Source: Neelides folsomi
Taxonomy: Eukaryota; Arthropoda; Collembola; Neelipleona; Neelidae
Reading direction: 5' to 3'
Length of the DNA: 64,000 nucleotides
Assembly: GCA_034687125.1 (NCBI GenBank)
Contig: JAQGBZ010000205.1
Coordinates: 1-64,000, forward strand
This document shows positions 36,499 to 52,900 of the stretch, piece by piece (positions within the stretch are counted from its first letter, which is position 1; each line of letters begins with the position of its first letter). The translations under genes were made by a program, and so were the position numbers. The notes beneath the pieces were generated by a model, which saw only the letters and a program-made list of their open reading frames with translations, did not search any database and had not been told where the DNA came from.

Positions 36499-39400
36499 CT
36501 GATTTCAAGTCATTTTTCAAGAAATGGAAATGATCTGCAAGGGAGTAATAAATTAATAATAAGATTTGGTCCAGCTTCAGGCAAATCTCATTTCCTTTCA
36601 AATGACCATTCTATAAAAAATAAAGTGAGGATGAGTCGTTGAAAGTGTCAAGAGAATGAAACTCGAATTAGTTTCGGCTTCTTATTTTTCCAATTCTCCT
36701 CATCATGGAGTTTGATTAGCTACGAATTATTATTCAGATACTCTCCGTCCACTTCGGCCTTTTTATTCCAAAAGGGAATGACGGCTCGTTAGTTTAAAAA
36801 GTCTTCAATCCACTTTCTTCAACCGCCCACCTAAAACAAAGAAAGTTTATTAAGATTGATTCTCTTGAGTAATCGAAGAGTGACTTAAACTAGATCACCC
36901 ACTTAACCAACAAACGATGAGTAAGTAAATGTAAAAGCAGAATCATTATCATTACGTAGTAAACCACTTCGTATATTTTATACTATAGTTAATATATCTT
37001 GCATGCGCCCCACTTCCTCTCTGAAACTTGTAATTACACCATTATCCTGTAGATTTTATGACATTTTCCTGCTGCAACGTGCATTCTTAATGGTTTTAAA
37101 TCGCCAATTATCATTATTTTTCTAATAAAAATGAGCAATTTAGATGAAAAATGGGAATTTCATAGGATCTAACTGAATATCTACAAAAGATTGGAATAAA
37201 ATAATTGTAAATAAATACGCCTACTTACTTTTATGACTTATTTACATTATTTTCATTCCAATCTTTATTGAAAAGATTTATATGAGATATAAATTAAGTG
37301 TCTCTCTAAAAGTAGGCTTTCTTACTTATTTTTTTATCTTGACGGATTTGAAACTTATTGTTAGTATGTAATATAAATGAAATGACGCACTTTTGAGCTT
37401 CCGTCTCTTAATGATTTCAAAGATTTTTTTAAGTTTAGCATTGATATGCCTGTTGTAAATATAGAATAAAAAATTGATATGCATTTAAATAAATATGTAA
37501 AGCTGTGAAATTAGAATAGTGCAAAGTAGGCTTCCATTTTTAGCAAAGTTTGAGTAAAATATGAGGCATAATTTTTTGGTGAAATCATATAAATTGTTAT
37601 TCACAGGCTATGAGGATGTAAAATATTTCTTAATATGCCCAGTGTTACAAATTACAATGAGGTTTGGATCACGTCAGACTTTCTACAATTTGAACAAAAT
37701 AGGTCCATATGAGAACCCCTGGTAAATATGTCATACTGGGAATGAACGTTGGAGTCATGTGGGTTGTGCTGATAAAGTGCTCACTCGCTCAAATATATTT
37801 TCTCCTTCTTGACCTTCTCTGGCTCATTAAGGATTGACATGGCTTTTCAATCCACGACTTGGAAATCAAAGGAGCTCAACGTGTTTCAAAGGGAGGCGGA
37901 ATGAAGGAAAATTCCATCACCACACATCAGCAGGGCTGAGGTGAAACGGAAGAAGATGGCCCACTCTGGTAAAGTAGGAGCCCCACGACGGCTTCCAATC
38001 TTCACATCCTCATTTTGAAATTTAATGGGGGCTCTAAATCAGAATTATATTCCCAAAGTATCAATTAACGCTCCTCGACTCTTGACCACTTGAAATGTGA
38101 AGCCACTTGAGAATCCCAACATGAAGGGAGTCGTTTGTGGGGAGACATGTAACTAAATAATAACTCCAATGAGGAAATCAGGGCCTTATTTGGCTCCACC
38201 GCTTTTCCCCTCAAGCTCATTTTCTGTCGTCCAGTGAATCTTTCATGACCAGCGAGATTTTAATTTTCTTAGTTTACTCTTCAGAGAAGGAACGGGGAAG
38301 AAACGAGCTCTGACTATTTCTTTCTGTTTTTCTATAATTGCAACGTTAAGAAAAGATATATACTTTGTAATATTATCTATGTGATAAGTACGTGTATTAA
38401 GTAGTATATAACCTTTATTAAAAATGGTATGTGACATTAATTAACCATTCCCGTTTTCAGCTTTGAACTGACAAAGTTACTTTTAGGACCCGTTTATTAC
38501 AAGGTATGACGTGAAAGGAGAAAAATGACTCCAGTGAAGTTAATGTCATATTGTGTAATATCTGTAGTTGAAATGTGAGCAGAGAATGATTATCATTTCA
38601 AATTTGCAATTTGCATTAAACATTTTCCTTTGGCTTAATATTCACCTTTAAAAAACTACTTTTATCGTTAGGCGCTTTGAGAGAACCTTTGTTGCAAATC
38701 CCAATATGAAACTCCCCAGCATGAATAAACTTGAAATGAAAAGGTTTTAATGAGAAGTTTAAACTTATTGAGAGGTGATGGAATAAATTGAACGGTGATT
38801 CTTAAAAGGAAACTTCTCACCGAAGCAGCTTCTTACTGTTTTAAATCTTCCTTATCTTTAACTATGTGTTAAATCAATTTCATTAATAATACGACAACTA
38901 CAATGAGAAATTGCACAAAAGCAGGTACAGAAAGCCGCAGACGGATTCCCCTACAAATCTCCTCTCTTCTTCTTTTCCTCAGTGAGCAGAAGAGCCACTT
39001 TTTCTATTTATGGGACTTTTATATAATATCTCCATCTCGAATAATGGCCAATATGAATGAATATGAATGAAACAATATCCCAATTCAGAGACGTTAACTA
39101 ACGGGCCGCAAATCCATAAAGCCATGCAATATAACTCGAATATACCCTAATGCACATTATTTCATAAATGCGAAAACCGCAATCAACAATAGAAAGATTT
39201 ATGCACTTTTGGTATAAATAAGTGCTATAATAAAAGTGCAATAAAAACATTATGGGGGAAGACATAATGAATAATGATGATTGTGATGTTTTTAATACTA
39301 ACATATGTTACTATTTAAATTATTGTTCATTTACTGATATTGCTCTTCTTTATTTTGAGGAATGTAATTAATATGTAAATTGTAGTGTGTTATTCATGTA

Positions 39401-42400
39401 TCTGTACATAAGTAATGGTTCTTAAGTATTAGGTACACTATATACCTTTTAATTGAATTTTCTAGTAAATTAATTAAAATCTTTAAAAAGCTAAGTAAAA
39501 GCCAAAATTTTATAATAACGAAGTATCACGAAGGATGAGAATAAGAAATGATTAGAACTTGTCATGAATAAATTATTTTTGTTTCGTGAGTTAATTATTA
39601 TTAAAGACGCTTTATTAAAATATTGTTTACATTTTATAAAATTATTACTTTTCTCTTTTTAAATGCATTTCTACTTTCTAAAGATCTAAAACTTTATAAT
39701 TTCACATTTACTATCAATTCAACAATTTGACTTTTTAAAGTCACTTAACTTATGAAACTTACAGAAACTTTAGTGTGGAGCCAAATTGTCAAATTTGGAA
39801 TAAATTCAACTATAGTGCGAGTTATAATGAATGACGAACTATAAAGTAAGTAAATCTAATATGTAAATGGTCGCCCATAATAAAATTCTCTGTGTACTTA
39901 TTTATGTGCTTTTTTACACTATAAGAATCTGACGAGCACAATAATGATAGATAATGATGAATGATTTCCAATATTTGATGTAGAAACATCGTCATTTAAT
40001 ACACAAACGGTTTCATCAATTTTTATTTTCTAATATAATAAAGTCTTTATCAGTTTTGCAACTGCAACCAAAAAATTAGCTTGTAAAACATAGCATATTT
40101 ATTTATACATGAAAAAATATATGGATTATTAAGAATAAATATATCTTAAGTGTATGTAAGTATGTATATTGTATGGTATACCATATTTAAAGTGTGGTCT
40201 GTTTCCTGTCTTTCAATCGACTCGACACAATTTTGGGCTTTTGATGAGATGGAATTCAAGCATTGTTTTGAGATGTCAAAATAGTCAGCGAGATATACCT
40301 GTTCATTTTGGTTCATTAGCATGAAATTAGCATTGAGGGATGTTTGTAGGGTGAAAGGAGTGAATGAATGAAGTTGGGGTCCTCAAAACATCTAACATGC
40401 AAAGTTGAATATCTCCTCAATTTCCAAACCTCATTACCCGTATCCACTTATCCAGAGAAACAAAAACGGTAATGTTGAATTATTCCTCATCGATTCAAAT
40501 TACATTATACTCGAACATGTGCGTAAGCTCATGTGGGTAATATATGTTCTCAGAGTTGAAGGGTCATTTGCGGTCACGTTGATTTGTGGTCTTTTATAGA
40601 CATTTTGGGAAAAGGCCACGGTGGGGGAAAATTAACTAAACGAGTTCTTTGATACAAAGCATGGCCTTAATGATGAATGGAGATCCAAAGTGGGGCCGAT
40701 GGGAGATAAATTTAAAAGTTTAAAGTCCAAGCTTTACAAACTCCAAACTGATTGAGAGAGGTACCAAGAAGTTGGAAATTCTTTAATTCATTTTGAAAAT
40801 CATAAAATATCTCGGCTCGATTTTTTTATATAGAAAACTCATCATCTTTAACGACCAATTGTCCTCTTAATCGGTCAAAGTCAAAGAGCCGGGATTGCCC
40901 GTTGTGAATAAACAGCTTCTGATAAGCTCTCAAAGGCTTCCTTGTGCAATGAATCGAATCTCATCATTGCTGTTTTGTTCATCTATGAGTTTGACGGTGA
41001 GAGAAAATGGTAATAACCTGTTTAATGTTTACTTGTTGGTTCAAATAATGTCATTTTTCTATCACCATCCGTGTCAAATCCCTTTCAAAAATCCGTGAGA
41101 GTCAAAGTTAATCCGAAGATTAAAGATTTCGCTAGAGAAAAAACGAAATGAAAAAGTGTCGAAATCCATCCTTTGGAAAGATATAAGGGGGAGATATTCA
41201 AATCCACATACTTGGCTCAAATACTAATCGTGCAATGTTAGTCCTGAATTTTTCTTCATTAGCACTCACGATGAGAAGAGAATTATTCTCTTTGAACGTT
41301 TTCCGTAAGGAATGTCCAGAGGTTAGGTTTAATTGATAGCAAAGACCATTATCTAATTTCCACCCTTGTCCAAGGGTTGACATTTAACGTAGGAATATTA
41401 CAATAAGACATGTGCATGCGAATTCCAAGACTTGAAACCGGAATGAGGACAGAACACGGTCAAACTCTTCTTCTTGTTCAACCACTGCGATATTACAATA
41501 CCAGCTATGCACACATACACGTACTTGTAAGTAAAGTGGAAAGAATTGGCAAAGGAGGATGATCTTGGAGGTTTTCATCTCAACGATCCTCCTCTTCGTA
41601 ATAACAGTTTAAAACTCAAATAGTAATTCTGACATTTTGACGAGTGTTGAAAACCTCGTACTATTGAAATCTTTTAACCACTTTCCACAAGCAAATAGCA
41701 TAGATCTTTTCATAGCCTCACTTTGCATTGCGGTTCTCGTCTCCCATTTATTAGTCCACGTCAAGACGAAAGATCGAATGTTCATTTCCACACGGCATGC
41801 CACGAGGAGACGATTCAGAGTTACATATATGGAACCGTTCCTTAATTAATTTCTTGGTCTACGTTCAATCCTTTTGATTTACACCTCATCAATTTCATTG
41901 AGAGATTCCCTGCATCGAACTCTGGAGGAAGATATGCCTTGTTTTGATTCATCTCCATCCATTTCGACCCAGGTCTCTAATTATTTGAATCTAGTTCACC
42001 TCGTGTGAGCATGTTGGAGTCAAATGTATGAACATGGTATTAGTTTTATACTCCTGAGGTACAGTTTGAGCAAAAGTCAAACAACTTGTTGCAATTCAAA
42101 ATGCGTTTTATCTCGTAGTACCACTTACGAATCACCTTTACTCCTAAACGCTCCTCTTATGCTCTTCCTATTCTCCCGTTACTTTTTAGACTGTTCCTCT
42201 TAACCTTTTCAATTAAGGGATTTGTTCCCGAACTCACCAATTCAAATAAATGAAGCTGTAGGGTCGTGGAGAACAAAGGTCTTATAACCGATTGAATCGT
42301 ATATGTTATATTTACTAAACGATGACTTTTAAAACTTAACTTTGCCACTAAAACCTTCACTAAATTAAATAAATTGCACTTTTTCCTTCACTTGCACTTC

Positions 42401-44734
42401 AATTGTTGCAGTGGAGGAAAATTGTGATAAAAAAGAATATTATGGAGAGTCCGGAAGTAGTCTGGGCAAAAATCACATTCACATTAAGAAGCTATGAACC
42501 TCACGGAGTTTACGCTTTAAATAAGGCTCAAAATAACTTTAAATGGACTCACTGCGTTACTTCACTTCACTCTCACGATAATTGAATTTCCTAGAGGGGA
42601 ATTTGGTGCGGCAGAACGAACGCAACTTCAATGTTCTTCATATGTCTCTTTTATGAGCGAATCTCCTTGAGCGACAAGAGGAAGACGAGGAGGAACTGAT
42701 ACGCATTTGACGTTGTTTGGACTTTCAATGTTTGAATCACCTATCGGCACTTTTCAAGTTTATAAATGCCAAGCTTGGGGGGAGGTAGAATGTTTGAATT
42801 AATTAAAATCCGGAGGAATACGGGAAGGATCAGGAGGAATTTGCAATAGTAGTTTCTCCTCAGAAGGAACAGCTTTGACTGATCACAAGTTGCGAATATT
42901 ATTGGAAAGCCTGTGGAGGTGGAAGAGGCTGAGAAGACCCAACACCTGTTTTTCTCCTCATAAGTTGGCACAGCTGGTTTTATTATCCTTTAACCCCTTG
43001 CTCCTTTTCTCATTGTGTTCCTCGTTCAGTAAATGTAAATTTGCGAGTAAACTTCACAAGACGGAGGTTGTGCTATGTCTAATCTAAGTCCATATTTGAC
43101 AATATTACTTTTTTACAAGTCGATCTTTGGTAAAAACCTCGCGAGAGTCAGACGTCGCAAATGTCACAATCTTTATGATATGAGGAAAGAGACCGTCGTA
43201 TGGAGTGAAACTGAACAGCACGATTCCTAAAATAGGGAAAAGGGAGATTCGCGTGTGTGGAGGAAGAGGAAAACTCCGTGTCTTCTCGTGTTGGAAGAGA
43301 ACGTGGAAGTGGCCGGCTGACTCAGGGTGGAAGATGAATGAAATTGGGGAGAAGAGAGAAGAGGACCAGTCGGCGTTGAAAATATTCAACAATGAAATAA
43401 TCAGACAGCGCTGCGTACGGGACCCAATGACTCCCATTTCAAGTCAACCATCCAACATAATACTCTTGTTAACATTTTATATGCATATCTCCTGTAGAGT
43501 TGAAAACTCTTTCACTAACTCACTTCTATTCAAACTCTAAATTATTCCAACTAACTATTAAAATGATACATTTTGCATTCAATAGATTTTTTACGAGTAG
43601 CTAAATTATACCTTCACATTAAATACATAATGCTACTAAAAGTTGAGCAAATTGTGAAGTTGAAATATTGTCACATGAAAATAAAATGTAAATATAATTC
43701 CACATAAATATTAGTATAGAGGACAGTGTTCTTATGATCATGCAGGTCAAGTATGATATGCAAAAGTATAATCTAGTAAAGGTACTACTACTTAGATTGC
43801 ATTTGATTTGGTTTAGGCTAGGTAAAATAAAGATAATGGTCACAACTATCTCTTAAAATTACTATTTACATTTACTAATTACTACAAATACAGGTATAAT
43901 ATTTTTAATTGTAATATAAAGTCGATAGACTAGAATTTTACATGTAGGAGGATAGAATAAGAATGATTTGTTCCTTATAACTTGTTGTTAGACTTAACAT
44001 TACTTAAAACAAAAGAATCTATACTTTTTTCACTGTTCTCCCTTACTTATTTACAATTTCCTTATTCTGAAAATAATTAGTTTTTCCAACTTCGGCTAAA
44101 CTGACTCAAAATCTCAAATACATAATTTTGATTTTTTTAAGTCTTCAAATAAACAATAGTTAACAAATGCTTATAAGGATTTGGAAAAGATCCTGTATAA
44201 GAATTCTATTTTTATTTAGATCAAAATTCAAGAACTATTGATACATATTTTGTCTTATAAAATTTCGAGTAACAAAATAGAATGATTAATTTAAATTAAA
44301 AATAACTATTTACAAATATACATTAAATTATAAATACGAATGTATAAAAACCTTTATAATTTATCTAAGCTTTCAAACTACAATTATATTTTAAGCTGCC
44401 TTATAAAAGATTTGCGTAATTTAGAATTATACGATTAATTATTATAATTAAGCAACACTTAGAATATATTATTACTAGGTAGGCACTTATTTAACATTAA
44501 TATTTTGTTGATGTAAATATATTACATACTCTATAACTCTACTATCATATTACTTATACATAACTTAACAAGATGGCTTTACATTAATACAGAGAAATGT
44601 ATAACAAGTAACAACGTAATAAATAACATTCCATGAAGACTCAGTTTACAATATGGCTTTTTGGTAAGTCACAGTCAATGTATTGAGTACATTTGTTGAA
44701 ATATTTGGTATTTTAACTTAAAAGTTTAAAACAA
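36499..44734. other. AT-rich gene-free stretch between the esterase 3' end and the scaffold gene
   Basis: No exon was recognised. It must hold the 5' leader and promoter of the PDZ gene (minus strand, upstream of about 36500) and the 3' end of the esterase transcript just below 44735. Open frames such as those near 43.1-43.5 kb overlap on both strands and match nothing I know. No tandem or inverted repeat of note was seen. Confidence 0.5.
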
Positions 44735-47914
<3,180 letters not shown>

Positions 47915-49906
47915 TGTTTTGATCTGATGGAAGCGAGGGTTTAGAAATTGACTAATACCTATCTAATGCTAACAAATATAAATCAATCTTCAAACACCTC
48001 ACTGCACTTGTGTCCAGGGAAGACTCCAGTCAAAGACTGTGAAGACAATCTTTGTATTCATCCCTCAAATAGTGCAGATCGCTCTCTTCACTTACCCTTC
48101 CTGCGCCCCGACTCAAGGTAACCATCATCGCCAATTCGCACGAATACTTCATTCAATGAGTTGTTGTCCAAGGGGCGGAGACGCAAGTTCTCAATAAATT
48201 CTTCCTTGCGTCCGAGTCCCAACGCACTCCCCTTTCGTCATTGGGATTAAATGTTTTTCCATCCGTGTCTTATTATCCTCATCAGGAATTTGAAGATGAG
48301 ATATTTCCGCCTCAACTCCTAAACACATGTCATGCTCTTAGATGAGCAATTAATTAGGAAAATTTATCACGAAGTGAGTGGGCAATAAAATGTGCTTGAG
48401 GAGATTTATGGTAAAAGTGTGTACAAATTGTTAGAGAAAAAGTAAAAACAAAGTTTACTCAAAATCTCAAATTTTTCCCTTGGTCTTGAACCTCCTAGTC
48501 GACCTTGCTAAAGAACCTGGGCTGAGATCATATTTTAAAGGCTTGTCCGTCTCATTTTTTGACGTTCAATAAGTTTTCTGTTGAGATATTAACTTTAATT
48601 TGAGTGTGGAATCTTTCCCGATTTTTTCTCTCCCTCCTCTTCTATTTCCTGTTCATCTGTACTTATTTACATGGGGTCAAGTGAAAAGGGAACCGGTTGG
48701 GATAGGAAGTCAAGACGTAAGAAAAACTTCGTCTTCGACGATAAGAGTTAGTGAGAGGAAGGTCATGATACAAAATTGTCTAATGCCTCACACTCGCACA
48801 AATAATTATTTTGGTGATTATAATTGTTTATTTTGATTTTGATAGACCTTATCTTCAATATCAATGATTGAACCATAGGCTTATATGGATCGATAAAGTG
48901 TTAATAAATCAATTAATTCTAATAATGAGGAAATTCAGAACATCCTGTGTTTCCCTTCCACGTAATTAATATTATGATCCTTTTTTACATCAACAGGAAA
49001 GTTTACTTGTCATTTAGTTCTCACACAACAGTTGTGCAATGCAATTGAATGAATGAAGTGAACAAGAAACCATTAGTACTTTACTTATTTACACTGAGTA
49101 GTTGAAATTAAATTGGTTTCATGAACGCATATAGTCCTAGCTAGATACACACATATATTCTATGGGCTACATTTGTATGTATTAACATTGTTTTGGAATT
49201 GTGAATCCTTAAACATATCATTAAAGTTAAATGCATATCGCTCGAAGACTTTGTCTCTGATAGTAGTAAGAGCAAAGAAAATGTTGTTTTCCTTCAAAAA
49301 TTCTAAAAACATTTAATTTATTCGATTTTCATTGTTTAAGCGTGTCTATACGTTAATAATTTGAGTTGTGTTCTTCTGATCTATCAAATGCCAATACTCT
49401 TTGATAATTTCTTCCTCATTACTATAATCATGTTATCTTTATTATAATTTTATACTCTTCTTTAGGTATACTGTAAAAGAGAAAAAACATTATAGGTACA
49501 TAACATACCTGTATAAGACTCATTTGAATAAGTAAACAATATTAATACTAATTATTCTATTATAAACTTATGCCATTCAACTTCAACCATACATCATCAA
49601 CACTGTATAAATGAAAAAGCGCTCAATGTAATAATATTAAAATGATTAAAATCTATAGAGTTTTATCAATGATATTTCATTTTTGAGTATTTTATTGACA
49701 AGATTCTTGGAGTGATAATTCTCATATCAAGGAAAAAATGCTGATTTTTTATTATGCCACTGCAATTAATTGAATTTGTGTTGAGTCTTGAGTTTTTAAG
49801 GATTTTATCCTTCATAATTGACTTAATCCTCTTATGATTTTATGCCTTTGTTTACTTAAATACAATGAATGAATGGTTCTTTGTTTCGATAAACTGGTTT
49901 TCATAT
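47915..49906. other. Intergenic spacer between the esterase start and the sev 3' end
   Basis: About 2 kb, AT-rich, without a supportable exon. It contains the upstream region of the esterase (minus strand, just above 47914) and the end of the sev transcript near 49.9 kb. No clear TATA element was fixed for the esterase. Confidence 0.5.
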
Positions 49907-49912
49907 TTTATT
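49907..49912 (-). terminator. Poly(A) signal AATAAA for the sev gene
   Basis: On the minus strand AATAAA lies about 80 nt downstream of the sev stop codon (49994-49992), a normal distance for a short 3' untranslated region. In AT-rich DNA such hexamers are common, so the assignment rests on position. Confidence 0.5.
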
Positions 49913-49991
49913 AATCTTACTTTATATATTTTTGTCTATAATATAAAAAAGGAATTTAATATGTAATTATGAGAGTGAGAATGTGATGATG

Positions 49992-52900
49992 CTAAACGCA
50001 GTTAGCAGCTGCATTGAATTGTGATCGTGGGCATGGAACAAATGGGAAATCTTCTCCACGCAAAGAATACTCATAGTTTTCCGCTCCACAACCGCCCCAA
50101 ACCCGTTCGCTGGTGAGAGTTGGGGCATTGGAGTAGCCGACGGCCCGCCGAAGTGGAACTTCATATCCATCCGAGTCCGTCAAAGGAGACATCGAAGCCG
50201 AGTCAGAAATGAGCTCTAGGTAACCTCGTCCCATGTATGTGACGCCAAAAGCTTCCTTTTCTTCTTCTATTAAAAATCATTTGATCATTGATCCTCGCAA
50301 CATTTTGACAAATTGAAACAATTGATTACCTTGGCCTGGGGATGAAGGAGGGGATGCGATGAGGTTGACCAAAATGGTCTGAATTTGAGAAAGGCAGTCT
50401 TTGAATGAGGGTCTGTCGTCGGGTCGATATTCCCAACATAGGCCCATGAGTCGTGTTCTAAATAAAACGAGTATATGAGAATAAAAATATTCAAGTTAAT
50501 ATACTTGACACTCTAACTCATTTTTGCTTAGAGAAAGTTGAATAAAAAAGGATGAAGGTATTACAGATGTGGCGGAGCAGTCGTGGTAGGAGGAAGAGTC
50601 CCGCCATTTCTAACATAGTGAAATACATCGAGGTTGGACATTGCAGGATATGGCTGCTGTCCCATTGTCATCACTTCCCAAATTAACACTCCGAAAGCCC
50701 AGACATCAGATTGAGTGGTGCAAAGACCATCAATTAAAGCTTCTGGGCTCATCCAACGGACTGGTAGCAAACCTTCACCTTCTTTTCGATAATAGTCATT
50801 CCGATAAATATCTCTTGCAAGGCCAAAATCTCCTATTTTTACCACCCATCTGCCAGCAAACCCCTAAAAATAAATTAAATAAATAATAAGCTAATATGAT
50901 ATCTTATGTAATGATCTTGAATCGTTAAGAATTTTAATGTCATACTACAAAAATTCATGCAAGTATTATAGTTTTTCGAATCTCATGATTTAAATTTAAA
51001 TGTATTATAATTACGTCATTGGAGGTAGAATATTGAACAAGGCAGTTTCGAGCTGCCAAATCTCTATGTACAAAATGGAGCTCTTCGAGATAAACGCAGC
51101 CTCTTGCCACATCCTCAGTGATTGCTACGAGGTCAATAATAGTGAGAGGTTCGGCGGGGGCGACTGAAGGTCTATGCGTGCGTAAAAATGCAAGAAGATC
51201 TCCACCAGTCATAAGTTCAAGAAGAAGGAGCGGAGGATCAGTGTCTACCACTCCAATAAGCTCTAAAATATGTGGATGGTGAAATTGAGCCATGGTTTTA
51301 GCTTCCTCGGCAAATTCGGCTTTTTCTGTTTCGCTTGCTCCTTTCTTTAAGCTTTTAATTGCAACGCGACGTTCTGAACCTCCTCTCCAAGCCAATCCTT
51401 CGTAAACTTCTCCAAAGGCTCCTCGACCCAAAAGCTGACCAACGTTGACTTCTTCCCTTCTCAGTTTCGGCACTCCGGCCAGAAGTTCCCCTCCGACATA
51501 AAGACCGTTGTTTTGAAATGCCGAGCCGGCCGGCAGTTCTGACAAAGTTGCTAATTCTGTGGCGCATTCTTGTTTACCCTTCTTTCTCTCTCGCCAAATG
51601 AACCATCCTCCAATTGTGATTATAACCAAGAGAAAGGCAAGTCCACAGAGTCCGTAGAGGATTGTAACAGGAGGGTCAGCCCGAGAAGTTAATGTCACCA
51701 ACCCGGACTCACGACTCCAACTGCCCCACCCGTAACCGTTCTTTGCACGAACTCGGAAACTGTAGCTGGATTCTTGTTGCAAACCTGCGACGGCCCATTG
51801 ACATTCTGAACCATTGTAAACCAACTGCCATACTGTCTGAGGACCAAACGAGCGCTTCATTCGACTACTTGTTGCACCTCCTTCTCGTGCTTCCAAAGTG
51901 TAAGCTTCCACAGTCGCTCCATTTTCCTCTGCTTTCTCCCAAATCACTTCATACGATGGACCAAATGATCGAACTATTGGTACACCTGGTGGTCCTGGCT
52001 TATCAGCCCATGTTTCAAAACGTTCACCCTAAATATTAATATAATTATTATGGATAAGTATTCATTTTTAAATATTTGTAATACCTGTCTTTGTATTGCA
52101 TTATAGAATAAATATTTTAAATGTTTATATTTTAATTATTCGAATCAAAAAATTACATTTTCAGGAAAAATTAATGGAGAATCAGGTTGGGCAGAATACC
52201 AAGCCTTGGTTTGAAGGAGATAACTTGTCTTGGCGTTCAGATTATCAAGTGAAAAAAGAATCGGAGTTTTATTTTGGAATTCTCTTAGTTCAGTTGAGCT
52301 CCATGTTAAATTCCTTGAAGAGGCTTGCCGATACAAAAATTGGTATCTGGAAATGGACGGATGAGGAGTCCATGAAAAGTTTAATGAATGGGGCGACCTG
52401 TGAATTAGAGTTAAATTGTTTGGAAATGGTAATGTAGAAACAAGTTCCGAGGGTGTCGAACTGAAGGAATCTCCCTTCTCAGAAAAGGCGACGACGGAGA
52501 CTGAGTAATATGCTGACGGTGATAAGCCACAGACGTCATAGGAAAAATCCGATCTGTTTTCTTTTATCGGGTCAACAACAGCCCAAACTTGTCCATCTCC
52601 TCCACCGCCTTCTTTTTTCCATTGAACCTCATACCAGACTTTCTCTCCGTTCAATTTCTCAGGTTCAGCCCATGAGACTCGGAGAGCTGTAGGAGAAATT
52701 GGCTCAGCTTTGAGGAGTTTCGGCGGCATTGGAGCCCCAGCGGCTGTTCTTACAACAATCGGTGATGAAGTTAACAAACTTCCGTAATAGCTTTGAACAA
52801 CTACAAATAAAGTGTGGGTTGTGAATGGGCTAAGCCCATCAATGGTAACGAGGTTTGACGTTGAGTTGATGAGACGACAAGAAGAGACACTGTCTGGGCT

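Noticed and set aside
43105-43540. Two overlapping 110-codon frames on opposite strands
   Set aside because: Mutually exclusive, with no splice context or recognisable motif.
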